64,000 bases of DNA from Nelumbo lutea (GCA_022828595.1 JAKGHH010000002.1:45912222-45976221); one strand, 5' to 3'. Positions 1 through 11,179 are shown, counted from the first letter of the stretch. Numbers and translations are program-made. The notes: a model not told the origin generated them from the sequence alone.

Positions 1-1425
1 ACCTCTCTACTTCTAGCTTTAGACTTAGGAAAAATAGCTCTATAGTGTTTTTCAAATAAACAATATTCACAAAAATTCAAATAAGTAGATTTTGACCAAG
101 AAGTACCTTTAGTCCTTACTTGTTCATATGACCCAAACGTCTATGCCAAATAATGACGAAATTGATCACAGCATTTGCAACGATGGCCTCACCGACCATG
201 ATATCTCTAATCAAGTGATATAACTTTCCTTGTAATTTTCCCTTTGCAATCATCATAGCTCATTTATCGATCTTCAATTGGTCTTTTTCTCCAAAAAAAT
301 TATAACCGTCCTCATTAAACTTTCCCAGTAACAGGAGACTTTTTCGTAGTTCATGAACATGTCGTACACCAGAGATTGTACGAGTGATGTCGTCAAACAT
401 AGTAATTCTAACGTCTCCAACTCCCACTATTTTACATGTGTTGTTGTTGTATGCAAACAATCCCATTATCGCATGATTGGTATGTGTAGAACCAATCTTT
501 GCATGGTGTCATATGAAAAGAAGCACCAAAATCTAATATCTAGTTGTGCTTTAAGTTTTCACATGAATCAATATACAGTACATCACCATCTTCTGATGAA
601 TCACTTCCTTCTCAAATATTTCGTTGGAAATTATTTGAAACTGGATCTTTGTTAGAGTTGGGCCGATTTTGATTTGCTTTGGGTTGCCTACAAATATTTC
701 CGAATGTGACCATTCTTACCATAGTTCCAACACTTGTCCTTTCCTTTTGCCTCTTGATTTGGATCTCATTTGATTTTTGTTATAATTGTTTCTCTCATTT
801 GATCTACCTCATACCATCGTTGCATCACCTTAAGAGCTCTCACCAACTTTTCTATAAGATTCTTCTGTGAGCAATGTATAAATAGTAGATTCTAATGATA
901 GATCTTTGGTATTGCTCAAATTCATTATCAAACTATTCCAAGAATCTGGCATAGAGAAAAGAAAAAAGCAACATTTTCTTCATCATTAATACATACCTTA
1001 ACATATGCTAATTTGCTTATTAAAGTGTTGAACCCATTCAAGTGTTCTTGCATGGAGGCTTCATCCTTCATCCTTAGGTTGTAGAGTTGTCGTCAGAGAA
1101 AGATTCTATTGGACATCAATTTCCCCTCGTAGAGATTCCACAACTTGTTCCATAAACCTTTGGTAGTGGTTTCCTCGGACACACTGAATAAAACTTAATG
1201 TTCTAAAGCAATAAGAATATCAGTCGTGGCTATCTAGTTTTTCTTCTCAAAATCTTCATCCTTCATATCAGTAGGCTTCTTCTCTTTTCCTTGTAAAGCA
1301 ATTGCACAATCTTCTTTCACCAATACAACATGCATCTTCAGCTTCCATACTACATAATTGGATTCATTGAATTTTGGTATATCAAACCAGGTAAATCTTG
1401 TGCTTGTCATATTTAACACATGCAA
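1..1425 (-). pseudogene. Ty1/copia gag-protease-prointegrase remnant
   Basis: Decayed 5' half of a copia polyprotein read on the minus strand; the rest lies beyond the left edge. From its start near 1425 it has a gag N-terminus with the usual copia opening (FDIPKF, NYVVWKLKM), then gag helices, a zinc-knuckle-like stretch (CWNYGKNGH, one cysteine replaced) and a protease-type motif ILDFGASFHMT, where the family normally has DSGASFHM. The segment at 466-260 has the pre-integrase signature (GVRHVHELRKSLLLLG). Several in-frame stops and a changed protease active site show it is dead. The primer site and 5' LTR follow directly at 1478-2501, so the direction is secure. The type resembles TNT1/Tork-like elements; that placement is inferred. 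Confidence 0.85.
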
Positions 1426-1477
1426 TATTATAGCATCAAATATAGATTTTGGTAGAACCCTAGAACAAAATCATGAA

Positions 1478-1489
1478 GCTTTGATACCA
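1478..1489 (-). promoter_or_regulatory. Copia primer binding site (tRNA-iMet type)
   Basis: On the minus strand this reads TGGTATCAAAGC, one base off the standard plant copia primer site TGGTATCAGAGC. It lies two bases from the LTR end at 1492. Confidence 0.8.
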
Positions 1490-1491
1490 AT

Positions 1492-2501
1492 TGTTGGAAT
1501 AGCACAACGGATAATATAATCTGTATGTGCATAGAAAGAAACAAATGCAGATAGCAAGAAAGCGAAAGAAAGAAAGAAGAGAGATAAAACACCAGATTTA
1601 ACATGGTTTGGCCAAATTGCCTATGTCCACGAGCAGCAGCTCGGAGTTTTACTTCTTCATTATAAATAAGAGAAACAATATTAAAAATGACCTCACCAGA
1701 ACCTTACTCGTACCCAACACCCAATACACCCAACACCACACTCCTCTCAACACACTGTATACATGTACACAATGAAATGAATAAGGAATAAAAAATAAAG
1801 GAGGAAGGACCCCTATTTATACTTGTAGAGAGGGGTATAAAGGGGATTTTGATGATTTAATTACATCCACATACTTAAGTGGTGAAAATAGTCTTCACCG
1901 CTAAGTAATAAGAAAAGGTGGGCTTTGACCGATAGGCCACCAATTGTAGGGGTGAGCAAACAGTTTATTAGGTTAAAAACCAAATCGAATAAACCAAAAT
2001 TTTAAATAAAAAATAGAACCAAAACTGAAATGTTGAAAAACCAAAATAACCGAAACCAAAATTTTTGGTTCGATTTTCGGTTAAAATCGAATTTCAACAA
2101 TATATATATATATTATTATATATTGTAGTGTATATTTTAATATATAATGTATATTATATATTAAAAAATACATTATACAATGTATATAATAAATTATATA
2201 TTTTAATACATAATAATATATTTTATACAAATTATATATGTATTATATGTTAATATATATTATGAATAATAAAGTTCGGCTAATTTGTTTTTTTCGGTTA
2301 ACCAAATTTCTAAACATGAAAACCGAAATTTTACAAAACCGAAAAAACCAAATCGAAATAACCAAAAACCGAAACCAAAATTTTTGGTCCAGTATTTCAG
2401 TTTTAACCTAATAATGCTCACCTCCAACTGATTGTGATTGGTGGGCCACTGTTTTGTTAATTCGATGAGACACCGACTGTCTCACTGGTTCTACTTTAAC
2501 A
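1492..2501 (-). repeat. 5' LTR of the left-edge copia element
   Basis: Begins TGTTGG next to the primer site and probably ends at TTAACA (2496-2501), giving TG...CA termini. About 1.01 kb, of which 480 bp is an inserted MITE (1947-2426), so the original LTR was about 0.52 kb. The outer end is inferred from the terminal inverted dinucleotides only, because the partner LTR is outside the window. Confidence 0.6.
1947..2426. mobile_element. hAT-type MITE in the copia LTR
   Basis: Terminal inverted repeats of about 30 bp: left end TAGGGGTGAGCAAACAG then TTATTAGGTTAAAA; the right end read in reverse is TGGAGGTGAGCA then TTATTAGGTTAAAA. Flanking octamers ACCAATTG and ACTGATTG agree at 6 of 8 bases, as expected of an eroded 8-bp duplication. 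The interior is AT-rich with (TA)n runs and repeated CGAAA/AACCG motifs, with no coding potential. A related element with an exact 8-bp duplication lies at 40902-41256. Confidence 0.75.
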
Positions 2502-3298
2502 ATACCTCTAACTGTACTTTGATAAGAGACCTTCACATTAACTTAGATCTCATGAAAAATGAAAAAAGAAACAACTTTTACATTGAGAGCATAAACCAAA
2601 CATTGAACTAAACTGTACTTTGATAAGACCTTTATTCATTTTGTCATTTTCTTTAGTGATAACTAGACTGCACTCCACCTCAGAAATCCTATAAACCGCA
2701 TCTTACTCGTAGATTTGGCATCGATCCACAGTGAGGATTCATCCCACTTGTACGGTGGAGCTATGATTTTTGGAGGTGGATTGAACAATAAATTGTACTT
2801 TGATAAGACCTTTTCTTTACTGTCTCAATTTGCCATTTCTACAATTGAGGATTATAAAATTAATAAAGTGAAGAGTTACTTTAATATTTCTAGGCTTGTC
2901 ACATTTTATGGGAACCATTTCTCATCCCTTGAGCAATTCAATCTTATCTCCCAATTTGTTATCTTGTCAAAACCTAGATGGCAATTTTCCACTTTCTTAT
3001 TGGATACCCAACCTCCTTGAACCCTAACCTAATCAAGTCAAGGATGGAGATAGGGAGTGAAGTCCCCGACATGCCTCTAATGCCAATTATATAAATATAC
3101 AATAGGGATTTTTAGACTGCAATCCTCCTCATAATTATGATTTGAACTGCAAACCTAAAACAATTTCAAATTATAAACAACTCCACCTATACACATACCC
3201 GCCCATGAATTGGCATCAATTCCGAGCTGGCACCTACCCCACCTGTACAGTGGAGCTAGAAATTTTGGGGGTGGACTGAACAATAAAAACCCTATATA
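2502..3298. repeat. Intergenic stretch with a diverged direct repeat
   Basis: No gene seen. An approximately 85-bp segment near 2715-2800 recurs in diverged form near 3205-3290. Both carry GTACxGTGGAGCTA followed by a TGGAxTGAACAATAAA block. The phrase TGTACTTTGATAAGA also occurs three times (about 2513, 2612 and 2796). Probably an old transposon fragment; the class is unknown. Confidence 0.5.
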
Positions 3299-3321
3299 TG
3301 TGTGTGTGTGTGTGTGTGTGT
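3299..3321. repeat. (TG)n microsatellite
   Basis: Uninterrupted TG dinucleotide run of about 11 units. Confidence 0.9.
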
Positions 3322-3344
3322 GATGCTGCTCAATCAAAGGTGGT

Positions 3345-4930
3345 GCACAAGTTGAGGAGAGCCATCAAATAGTTCTTGCCAACAGGGCAGTGCCGAGTTG
3401 CAAGGACAAGGCCGCGCTTCAAGACTTGTGATCAAGAAAGGAGAAGTCAGAGACCCGAGGAGTTATCCCTGAGTAAGTACTCTGACGCTCAAGTCAGTAG
3501 GAGGTGGTAGATGGTCGGGCCGAACTATAAGGGTGCTGGTCCGAGCTAAGTAGCAGTATGGATGTCAAAAGTTGGGTCCCTTACCTTGAGCATGAAATAC
3601 CTTCTTATAGCCATGGGCCCGTGTCCTGGTCGGATTGGGCTCCCGGGGTTGTTAGGATGAGGCAAGCCACCGATGTATTCGGGATAGAGTCCTAATCCTT
3701 GGTGGAGTTGTCTTCCTTACTCCTCTTTATTCGTAGTTACGCTTATCCACGCCATGGGTAGCTAACGTGGTTGAGGGGATAAGATGGGGGGCCACAGTAA
3801 TAGCGTAGCTCAGCCTAGGCCGCAAAATGAGTGCGTGCTGCGGAGCTAGCCGAGCTATGCCAATGTGGATGGGCTGACCGAGCGATGACTAGGTGGCCAC
3901 ATGTCTCTCTGGACCAGCTTAGCCATGACTCGAACACCACTCTCCCAGTTCTGAAGTCGAGGCATGAGGTGTTCGGCCGAGGTGTAGCACGACAGGATGC
4001 CTTGTTCCTCGGTTGAGGAGCTCCAAGTCGAAGTCTAGTTAGTTGGTATGGTTGAGCGTCTGGTCCATTTGATGTTCCTCGGTGTTTGCCAGAATGTGAG
4101 GTCCGCACAATGTGGGTTGTGGCCGGGGAGTCCTTCAATCGTTGATTGTAGAACTCCAAGAATTCTAACTTTGGAATCCGAACACCACTCCCCCAGTTTT
4201 GGAGTTGAGGATGGGGAGTGCTTGACTGAAGTGTTGTGCGATTGTGTAGCTCGACAGGGTGTTGAGGTGTCGAGATGAGCTTCGACGTCCATCTTCCTGG
4301 TGGAGTTGAGGAAGGGCTCTTCGTTCCTTGGCTGAAATGCTACGTGGTCTCTTAGCTCGGCCGGGTGTCAAGGAAGGGCTTTTTGATTCCTAGTGGAGGG
4401 CGAGCTTCGGTGTGCCGAGCTCCAAAGTCTAGGGCTTAGCTTGGCCGGGTGTCAAGGAAGGGCTTTTTGATGCCGGTGGAGGTTGAGGTCACTGTGATAC
4501 TCAGCCATGGTGTGTCGAGCTCCGAAGTTGGGGGCTTATCTCGGTCGGGGCCGAGGAAGGGCTTTCTGATGCTGGTGGGAGGTTGAGCTTCGGTGTTGAG
4601 GTCACTATGATGCTCATCCATGGTGTGCCGAGCTCCAGAGTTGGGGGCTTAACTCGACCGAGTGTCGAGGAAGGGCTTTCTAATATTGGTGGAAGGCCGA
4701 GCTTTGGTGTTGAGGCCACTGTGGTGCTCGACCATGGTGTGCCGAACTCCAGAGTCGGGGGCTTAGCTTGGCTGAGTGTCAAGGAAGGGCTTTTTAATGC
4801 CAGTGGGAGGCTGAACTTCGATGTTGAGGCCATTGTGGTAGGGGACCTTAGAGGTGCCGAGCTACGGAGTTGAGGCCATTGTGGTGCTTGACCATGGTGT
4901 GCCGAGATCTACAGCCTCCGACTCCATAAA
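3345..4930. repeat. GC-rich retrotransposon-like block, unclassified
   Basis: A 1.6-kb GC-rich island between AT-rich flanks. Its left half contains an ACTCTGACGCTCAAGTCAGTA stretch similar in wording to the LTR of the Tat element at 27320 (ACTCCGATGCTTAAGTTAGTA), suggesting a distant gypsy LTR or UTR. No TG...CA ends, primer site or coding domain could be fixed. Open frames here are short and overlap on both strands as expected of GC-rich non-coding DNA. Confidence 0.4.
4417..4905. repeat. Tandem repeat, about 114-bp unit, 4-5 copies
   Basis: Units begin with GAGCTCC-like words at 4417, 4517, 4630, 4744 and 4859 (spacings 100, 113, 114 and 115). Each unit contains a GGGGGCTTA block, a GGAAGGGCTTT block and CCATGGTGTGCCGA. 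Because 114 is a multiple of three, a repetitive frame stays open on the minus strand, but it has no recognisable domain. Confidence 0.8.
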
Positions 4931-5391
4931 ATATTAGGATATAGGTTATTTATGGATATTGGGATCATAGATGGGTAATATGATCCACGCTTCAAACCCG
5001 TCGTATTATGACTAAATTAATATTATGATAATCCCTGCCCCCCATTGATCAAATGTCTTGGATCCACCACTAAATTGGTTTGATTGCGCCCTAATGTAGA
5101 TGTAGTGTTATGTATGTAGGAAATTCAAGCTCAAGCTCAAGGAGTTGTGCACTATAACCATAGGTGTAATGTGGGCTATGTTGGGCTGACATGTGGTCTT
5201 GGGTGTGTGGCGTGCCATACCTACTTGGCCCAAAACCCCTTATATGTTTGGTTTGAAGGAAAAGGTAGGGAAAAGAAGGGAAAGGTAGAGAAACTTATAT
5301 AAGGTTCCATGTGTGTCACGGTTTTTTTTAGAAAATTAAAATAAATAATAAAAAGTTTAAATATTTTTTTTAGATATTTGGTGAAATGCAC
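4906..5391. other. Intergenic, nothing recognised
   Basis: AT-rich sequence without coding signature, RNA gene or clear repeat end. Confidence 0.5.
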
Positions 5392-5643
5392 TATGGTTTT
5401 TAAAATCGAATTGGTGACTAAACCGGTTAGGGGTTCGGCTTCCAGTTTGAACAGTTCGACCGTTTGGCTAGAATGATCGACCCGTTCTAACAAAAAAAAT
5501 TTAAAAACGGTCAAAACTGTTTGAACTGTTAAGCTGATTCAATGGTTTGCTGACCAAAATCAACGATTTTGGGGGAAAACGAGGTGACCGATTCCTGGTT
5601 TTTCCAGTTCGACCGTCCAATTCAGTGAAGTTTTGAAAACCAT
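5392..5643. mobile_element. Mutator-type MITE with 9-bp TSD
   Basis: Flanked by exact 9-bp direct repeats GAAATGCAC at 5383-5391 and 5644-5652. Ends are inverted (TATGGTTTTTAAAA on the left; ATGGTTTTCAAAAC when the right end is reversed). The interior is rich in CGGTT/GACCG words. A 9-bp duplication is the hallmark of Mutator-like elements. Relatives lie at 25045-25319 and, truncated, at 40553-40709. Confidence 0.75.
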
Positions 5644-5652
5644 GAAATGCAC

Positions 5653-6100
5653 CATGGTAATAACCCCCATCTCCCCAAAGTCAGCGGTGTATATGCTGGA
5701 GACACACATTTAACATACCGACTTAAACAATATAAATAAGAAATTAAAAAATTTGAAATTTTATATGAATTTTGATGTATACAATTGTTTTATATTATAT
5801 GAAATAATAAAACAAATTAAAAAAAATACCACAAAATTGGAAATTAAAATTTATATTCTTGCCAAGCCGCTATAAGGGCCGTGCCATGCCGGCCCGCAGG
5901 CCTCAAAACCCAAACCCGACACGTCCCGGTTGTAGTGACCGGGCCTCAAAACCCAATCGGGCTGTAGTGACCGGGCACGGCAGGCGGCACGAAAACACTT
6001 CAACAAAACACTTAAACGTGGCAAAACGTTGCGAACACTTCACGACAATCTTTGAACGATAGCCGGCAGAGAGTATTTTTATATGCCGGGAAAATTAATT
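5653..6100. other. Intergenic with short GC-rich repeat
   Basis: AT-rich to about 5860, then a GC-rich stretch (5860-6060) in which TGTAGTGACCGGGC and the neighbouring CCTCAAAACCCAA are each repeated. The short open frame over it looks accidental. Confidence 0.4.
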
Positions 6101-6683
6101 GCACGAAAGAGCAGTTTGTCAACGTGGAAGAATCTTCGGCGTCCACATCGATTTCCAGCAAATCGGAATCACCAGCAAATACTGCTTGAGACCACTATTT
6201 CAAAATCCCTTCTCCCTTGCGACCTGCGAGCTTCGTTAAGAGCATAAGGTATACAACAAAACAAAGAGCTCGAAACAACCATTAATGTCGAAGACTGTTA
6301 AAATGCTTGTTTGTGTTGGTATCCGATACATATAGGCCTGCAGCAACGATTTCAGCATCCACATCTCGGTCGAAAAGAAAAAGAGCGTTGATACTGAATA
6401 CTTTTTTCTTTTGGCCATTTTCTATCGATTCACTTGGAGGGATCTCGTCCGTTGATTACTGGCCGGCTAGGGTTTCTGCAATTAAACGAAATATTTTCGG
6501 ATCACGCGATTTAGTTTTGCTTTATATAGGTTCGGAAGCACTGCGGTTGCCGATGTTCGACTTGTGCGTTACAATGAGCTACAACACTTGAGTTTGTATC
6601 TCTATTTCGTTTGTGTTAGATCCATGGAAGCAGATTCTGAGAATTTGATGTTGTGAGTCTGCAGTAAGGTGTTTACTTAAGGA
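6101..6683 (+). promoter_or_regulatory. Probable promoter and 5' leader of the hydrolase gene
   Basis: The 580 bp before the first coding exon are less AT-rich than the flanks and show no transposon signature. No unambiguous TATA box was chosen; the transcription start is not determinable from sequence. Assignment rests on position only. Confidence 0.35.
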
Positions 6684-7348
6684 ATGTCAGAGGTTACGGC
6701 TTCGAAGTCATGGTCAGAGGAGATCGCGAGCCTTGTTGAGGACACAGGGATAAGATATACCGACGACGGAATTGGAACCGCTCTGACAGCCGGGGAAAAA
6801 AAGAGGACGGACTTTACCAGTAGTGAGGGGCTTGGAGGCGATGCGGCTGAAGTAGAGAGCTTTAAGGACCAAGTTAAAGGATTTTTGAAGGCTGTTGCTG
6901 AAATGCTCCATGAGTTGGCCAGGGGTTGCAGGGATATAGTGCAACAGACTCTTGGGAACGAGGCTTCATTTATTGCGCAAAAGGTGGCAGGTCCCTGGGT
7001 AAAGGTTTCGAATAGATTAAGATTCATGAACGAATTATTGCCGGAGGACCGGGGTCCAGCTCATGCGTGGCCGGTTGTGTTTTTCGTTTTTATCCTTGCA
7101 CTTGCAGGTAGTTTAGGCTTTCTTTGTATAATTACTTACATTATATAGGTACAGAAGTTCTGTTACACATTCCAAATCATGTTGGAAAGCAGGATATGCT
7201 TATGAAAATACTGTTACATTGTTGCAGTTGACGAATTGCAGTATTTTTGGCAACAGTTGATTTATTAGATTTGAATCTACTATGTAATTTAATGCTCTAT
7301 TCAGCAACATTCATACCCAGGGCAGTTTATAATTATGCGAGTACTTAA

Positions 7349-7467
7349 GGATCAGTTTGGAAGGAGTACAAATACAAATACGTAGAGTGCAAAACATTGT
7401 GTCTTGTATTATTTTGTATGTATTGGCATAGTACATATTTGTATTTATAGTCTTCCCAAACTGAGCA
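7349..7467. mobile_element. PIF/Harbinger (Tourist-like) MITE, copy 1
   Basis: 119 bp flanked by TAA (7346-7348 and 7468-7470). Ends are inverted: GGATCAGTTTGGAAGGAGTAC on the left, and CCAAACTGAGCA closing the right. A close relative (40764-40879) has the same interior, for example TTGTATTATTTTGTAT. It lies in intron 1 of the hydrolase gene. Confidence 0.8.
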
Positions 7468-7652
7468 TAAAACACTATGTTCATAGAGCAATACCACGAG
7501 GCTCTGTCTTTGGTCATTTTTCTTGTAGAAAACATCAAAGTTGGTAAATTGAGATAATTAATACTATTTTTTTTTTCTTTTTGATCAGCAATAACGATCA
7601 GAAGAGTTTTATTTGGTGTAGAATGAGAAAAAAACCTCCCTTATTCAAGGTA

Positions 7653-8400
7653 TCAGGTGAAAGAAACAAATCAGATGGCATATAAATATACAACCAACAG
7701 ACAATGGCATTATAAAGAGAACAATCAAATAGAAAGTGCTAAGGAAGCTAATAACTAAATTCTCATTATAGACAGGGAATCTGCAAGGTTGCGATGGACC
7801 TAGGGATCCACCTGAACAAGCTGGTCATCTTAATTGCCAATGCTCTAGCTTCTAGCCCATCTAATAAAATCCCAGAGGGTTCAGTGGCTGTCTGAATTAG
7901 AAAGCATCCACTTAATGACTACTTGGTTCTATCAAGCATTTAAGCTAATTACTGTCACATCCATCATCAATCTGACAAAATACTTTTGCGGTTTTGCCAC
8001 ATTTCAGTATCTAGGAGCATATAGAAGCTTTCAAGTGAAAGAGGCAAATCAGATGACATAAATATACAACCAATAGATGATTACATTATAAAGAGCACAA
8101 TCAAATAGAAAGTGCTAAGGAAGCTAATTACTAAACCCTCATTATAGACAGGGAACCTGCAAGGTTGTCGTGGACCTAGGTGTCCACCTGAACAAGCTGG
8201 TCATCCTAATTGCCAATGCTCTAGCCTATCTAATAAAATTCCAGAGGGTCCAATGGCTGGCTGAATTAGAAAGCATCCACTCAATGAATACTTGGTTCTA
8301 TCAAGCACTTAGGCTAATTACTGTCACATCTAATCAATCTGACAAAACACTTTTGCGGTTTTGCCACGTTTCAGTATCAAGGAGTACATAGAAACTTCCA
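7653..8400. repeat. Tandem duplication, 378-bp unit, in hydrolase intron 1
   Basis: Copy 1 (7653-8030) and copy 2 (8031 to about 8400) are direct, adjacent and highly similar throughout. Shared words include AGAAAGTGCTAAGGAAGCTAA, CCACCTGAACAAGCTGGTCAT and TTTTGCGGTTTTGCCAC. Small indels separate them. No coding signature or transposon ends were identified. Confidence 0.85.
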
Positions 8401-9022
8401 GGGAGGAGAAAAGACTTTTGTTGCCAATGTATCAAAACAGGTCGGTCATCGGTGCTGTTTCCTGTACCTAGTAAGTAATAACCTAGATGAGGGTTTATAT
8501 ACTAGCACTTGTTGCAATTGAAACTGGAGACCAATTAGTATATGTTTTTCCAACAAATCAGAGAAAGCATCTATTTTTCTAGCCCCTAAAAGTGCTTTGA
8601 GAAAAAGAAAAAAAAAAAAGAAAACCTCATTTTGGTCATGGTGGAGTTTGAAGATGAGCATACCAGTGTGCTGAAAGTTGGGTTGATGTAGATAACCTTT
8701 TTCTAGTGTAGGACCATGCTTGTCTTGTGTAATGGTGTAAAATTGCCATTGTAATTATGAACTCTTTGCTGTATCTCCCCTCTTTCACTTTAGGTAATGG
8801 ATTATTCTATCTCAGTTTCAGAAATGAAAAGAAGATAAATAATATAAAATTCTTTTTGATCACATGCACAAGTTTGCATATGTGAATCCTTGTTGAAATA
8901 ATGAAATTTGTTAGTCTGCTTAATTAAGAACTAACACTGACACTTTCCATCAGTGTCATTATCATTGCTCTGCATTCTTTTCTTGCTGAGTATCAATTTC
9001 TGACAAAAGTCAACATCTGCAG
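8401..9022 (+). other. Remainder of hydrolase intron 1
   Basis: AT-rich intronic sequence ending in a pyrimidine-rich tract and the acceptor CTGCAG at 9017-9022. Nothing else recognised. Confidence 0.5.
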
Positions 9023-9634
9023 TATTGAGCATAAATACTGGGCGTGATAGTACAGTTCCACAGACAAAGAAAGTGTATGTACATCCTCCTAGTGCTAGCC
9101 GCTTTCAACTTCCAGATGGGAGATACATGGCATTTTATGAGCAAGGTGTTCCCACTGATAGGGCTAGAGTTTCCATGATTGCTCCACATTACTTTCTTTC
9201 CTCCCGACTTGGAGGTGAATCAACTATTCAATTAGTGAACTATGATATTATCAGAACCTGCAAAGTTGCCTAAATCAGCTTATTTTTTTTTGTCCTGATG
9301 AAGTTTTCTGTAACCTTCGGTCTGTGAACAGGGATACCTGGAATTAAAGAATCACTGTTGGAGGAGTTTGGTGTTCACATGGTTACATATGACCTTCCTG
9401 GCTTTGGGGAGAGTGATCCCCATCCTAACAGGAATCTTAACACATCTGCCTGGGATATGTTACCTGTAGCAAATGCTATTGGTGTAAGTGACAAGTTCTG
9501 GGTGGTGGGTTACTCAACTGGAAGCATTCATGCTTGGGCTGCACTGAGACGTATTCCTGATAGAATTGCAGGTTTTGAACTTCTCTTGTGAATTGTAATT
9601 ATTGGTTTGCATGCCTCTCATCAAGAAATAATTG

Positions 9635-9806
9635 CCTGGTGCAATGGTAAAGCCTCAGGCTGACAAGTGTGATAATGTCGGTTTGAGTCTGAGAGCAACC
9701 ACTTTGTAATAAAAAATACCCAAGGTTAGGTGTGTAACTCTGTCTCCAGTCCACCCCTCCCAAGACCCCAGATGGTTGGGACCATCATTGGCTAATGGCC
9801 TTTTGT
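9635..9806 (+). mobile_element. Au-like SINE
   Basis: tRNA-derived head with A-box-like CTGGTGCAATGG near 9635 and B-box-like GGTTTGAGTCT near 9690. The body carries the Au-SINE wording CACCCCTCCCAAGACCCC and ATGGTTGGGACC, and the element ends in a short T run (GGCCTTTTG). It lies in the intron after hydrolase exon 3. Identity rests on remembered Au-SINE architecture, so subfamily and exact ends are uncertain. Confidence 0.65.
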
Positions 9807-9837
9807 GTTTTCCTTATTAGTCTGCAATAGTGCCTAA

Positions 9838-10273
9838 GGATCAGTCTAGTTTCATCTAACAAAAATACTTTTCAGGGATTAGGCCTTTCAGAAATCAAAC
9901 GTTTCTCTATAACGCGCTATTTTGTCTCAGATTTGCATCATTTGTACCTGATGCAAAATACAGTGCAAATTTTGTATCCCAAAAACTGATGAAATTTGCA
10001 CCACCTTCCTCCTACCCTACTTTTCTCTCATATAAAGTGGGCATTACATCATTTTACTTCCTATTCTGCTCTTCCCAAATAAACAATCTTCCTTCTGCTT
10101 TCATTCTCTCCTATATAAAGTGGGGGCCACATCATTTTACTCCTCATTCCTTGAAAACAAACAAAACAAAGTCAGATCGGAAGTAAAGTATCCAGAATTT
10201 ATACTCATGCCAGTTGAACTCCCTTGCATTTACACCAGTACAAATGAAATTTGCACTTCAGACAAAAAGAGCC
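9838..10273. mobile_element. Possible TAA-flanked MITE
   Basis: 436 bp bounded by TAA on both sides (9835-9837, 10274-10276), with weak terminal inversion (GGATCAGTCTAG against GGCTCTTTTTG reversed). It contains an internal palindrome, GTGCAAATTT ... AAATTTGCAC (about 9964-10002), and two copies of a TATAAAGTGGG ... CATCATTTTACT segment. The family is uncertain because the terminal match is short. Confidence 0.35.
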
Positions 10274-10276
10274 TAA

Positions 10277-10860
10277 AGGATTTTATTGTGGAAGAATCAT
10301 TGTAAATGAACTTATTTTAGTCATGACCTTTTAGTTTTGCCCAAAATTTTAGAGTTTATGTTTCATGATGCCTGCAAATACCAAGAAAAGGACAAAAAGA
10401 ATGGTTTCCTTTGGAGTCTTGAATGTTTATTCAAGCAAATACTGGGCTTGTTTGTGTAATATGTGCTTAACAACAAATATTTTCGTTCAGTAGTGAAATT
10501 TGATATTTGAGCTTATTGTGAAAGATTAGATTACTGGAGCTGTCTTCCTAAAAGTTTTTCTCCCCAGCAAAATGCAGTCCTGCTGAGTACTATCTTCCTG
10601 AAATTAGAGTATTTTTTCCCTATCGATAACTGTTAAAAAGTTGTATCAATTGTGAGAAAGAATGATATACAAAATTAAGTACATCTTCCAACCTCTGCTG
10701 CCTAACGCATAGCCTTATGCTTTTATACACTCCACCTAATGATCTCTTTCCTTTGTGCTCCTAGTTTGGCTAGCTCATCAGCTAGCCATTTACCGATTGT
10801 CAAACCCAATGGAAAGATGTTACCAATCTTTCCTAATGTTGATTATTTTCATTTCACAAC
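10277..10860. other. Intronic/intergenic, no missing hydrolase exon seen
   Basis: Searched by eye for the next hydrolase exon (family motif around FAPM) and for upstream protease exons; neither is present. AT-rich with no other signature. Confidence 0.5.
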
Positions 10861-11176
10861 TGTGTTCGTTCCTGAGAGAGATGAGAGAGAGAAGAGAACG
10901 TAGAGGAGAAGAGAAGAGAGAGTCGATTGAGACTCAAAAACTCTAGGCTGGTTGTTCCCAACTTCTTATTTATATTCACTTAATGTAATAAGAACTGAAG
11001 TTACAAGAATGCCCCTAGCAGTTCCAAATAACAAACAACTAACAAGAAAAAAAAAAGAAGCTAACTGTCAGCACCTAGATAGACTAGGCTGACAACATAC
11101 CAACAGCATACTAACACAAAACCAAACAACAGACTAACAACATACTAACACAGAACCAATAAATAAGATTCACAAC
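10861..11176 (-). repeat. 3' LTR of copia element 10861-16341
   Basis: 316 bp, starts TGTGTTCG and ends CACAACA. Immediately inside is CTCCCCCTC, the complement of the polypurine tract, which fixes it as the 3' LTR of a minus-strand element. Confidence 0.92.
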
Positions 11177-11179
11177 ACT

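Larger units (their letters stand above)
6684..9571 (+). pseudogene. Alpha/beta hydrolase gene, 5' exons only (truncated)
   Basis: Three joinable exons: 6684-7107, 9023-9214 and 9332-9571, all with GT-AG borders and phase-1 junctions. The product starts with a soluble N-terminus (SEVTASKSW), then ELLPEDRG, and a membrane segment (WPVVFFVFILALAG) crossing the exon 1-2 border. The hydrolase fold follows: HPPSASRFQLPDGRYMA, GIPGIKESLL, VTYDLPGFGESDP, and the nucleophile elbow GYSTGS (G-x-S-x-G). This matches a plant family of membrane-anchored alpha/beta hydrolases of unknown substrate. Exon 3 ends at DRIAG with a plausible donor (GTTTTG), but the remaining exons, which should hold the catalytic Asp and His, are not found before the copia element at 10861. 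The gene is therefore truncated, most likely a pseudogene. Intron 1 holds a MITE and a tandem duplication; the intron after exon 3 holds a SINE. Confidence 0.8.

Noticed and set aside
4501..4833. 110-residue repetitive frame on the minus strand
   Set aside because: It follows the 114-bp DNA repeat exactly; open only because the unit is a multiple of three. No domain or splice context.
5859..6062. 67-residue frame in GC-rich DNA before the hydrolase gene
   Set aside because: Built on a short DNA repeat; composition-driven.
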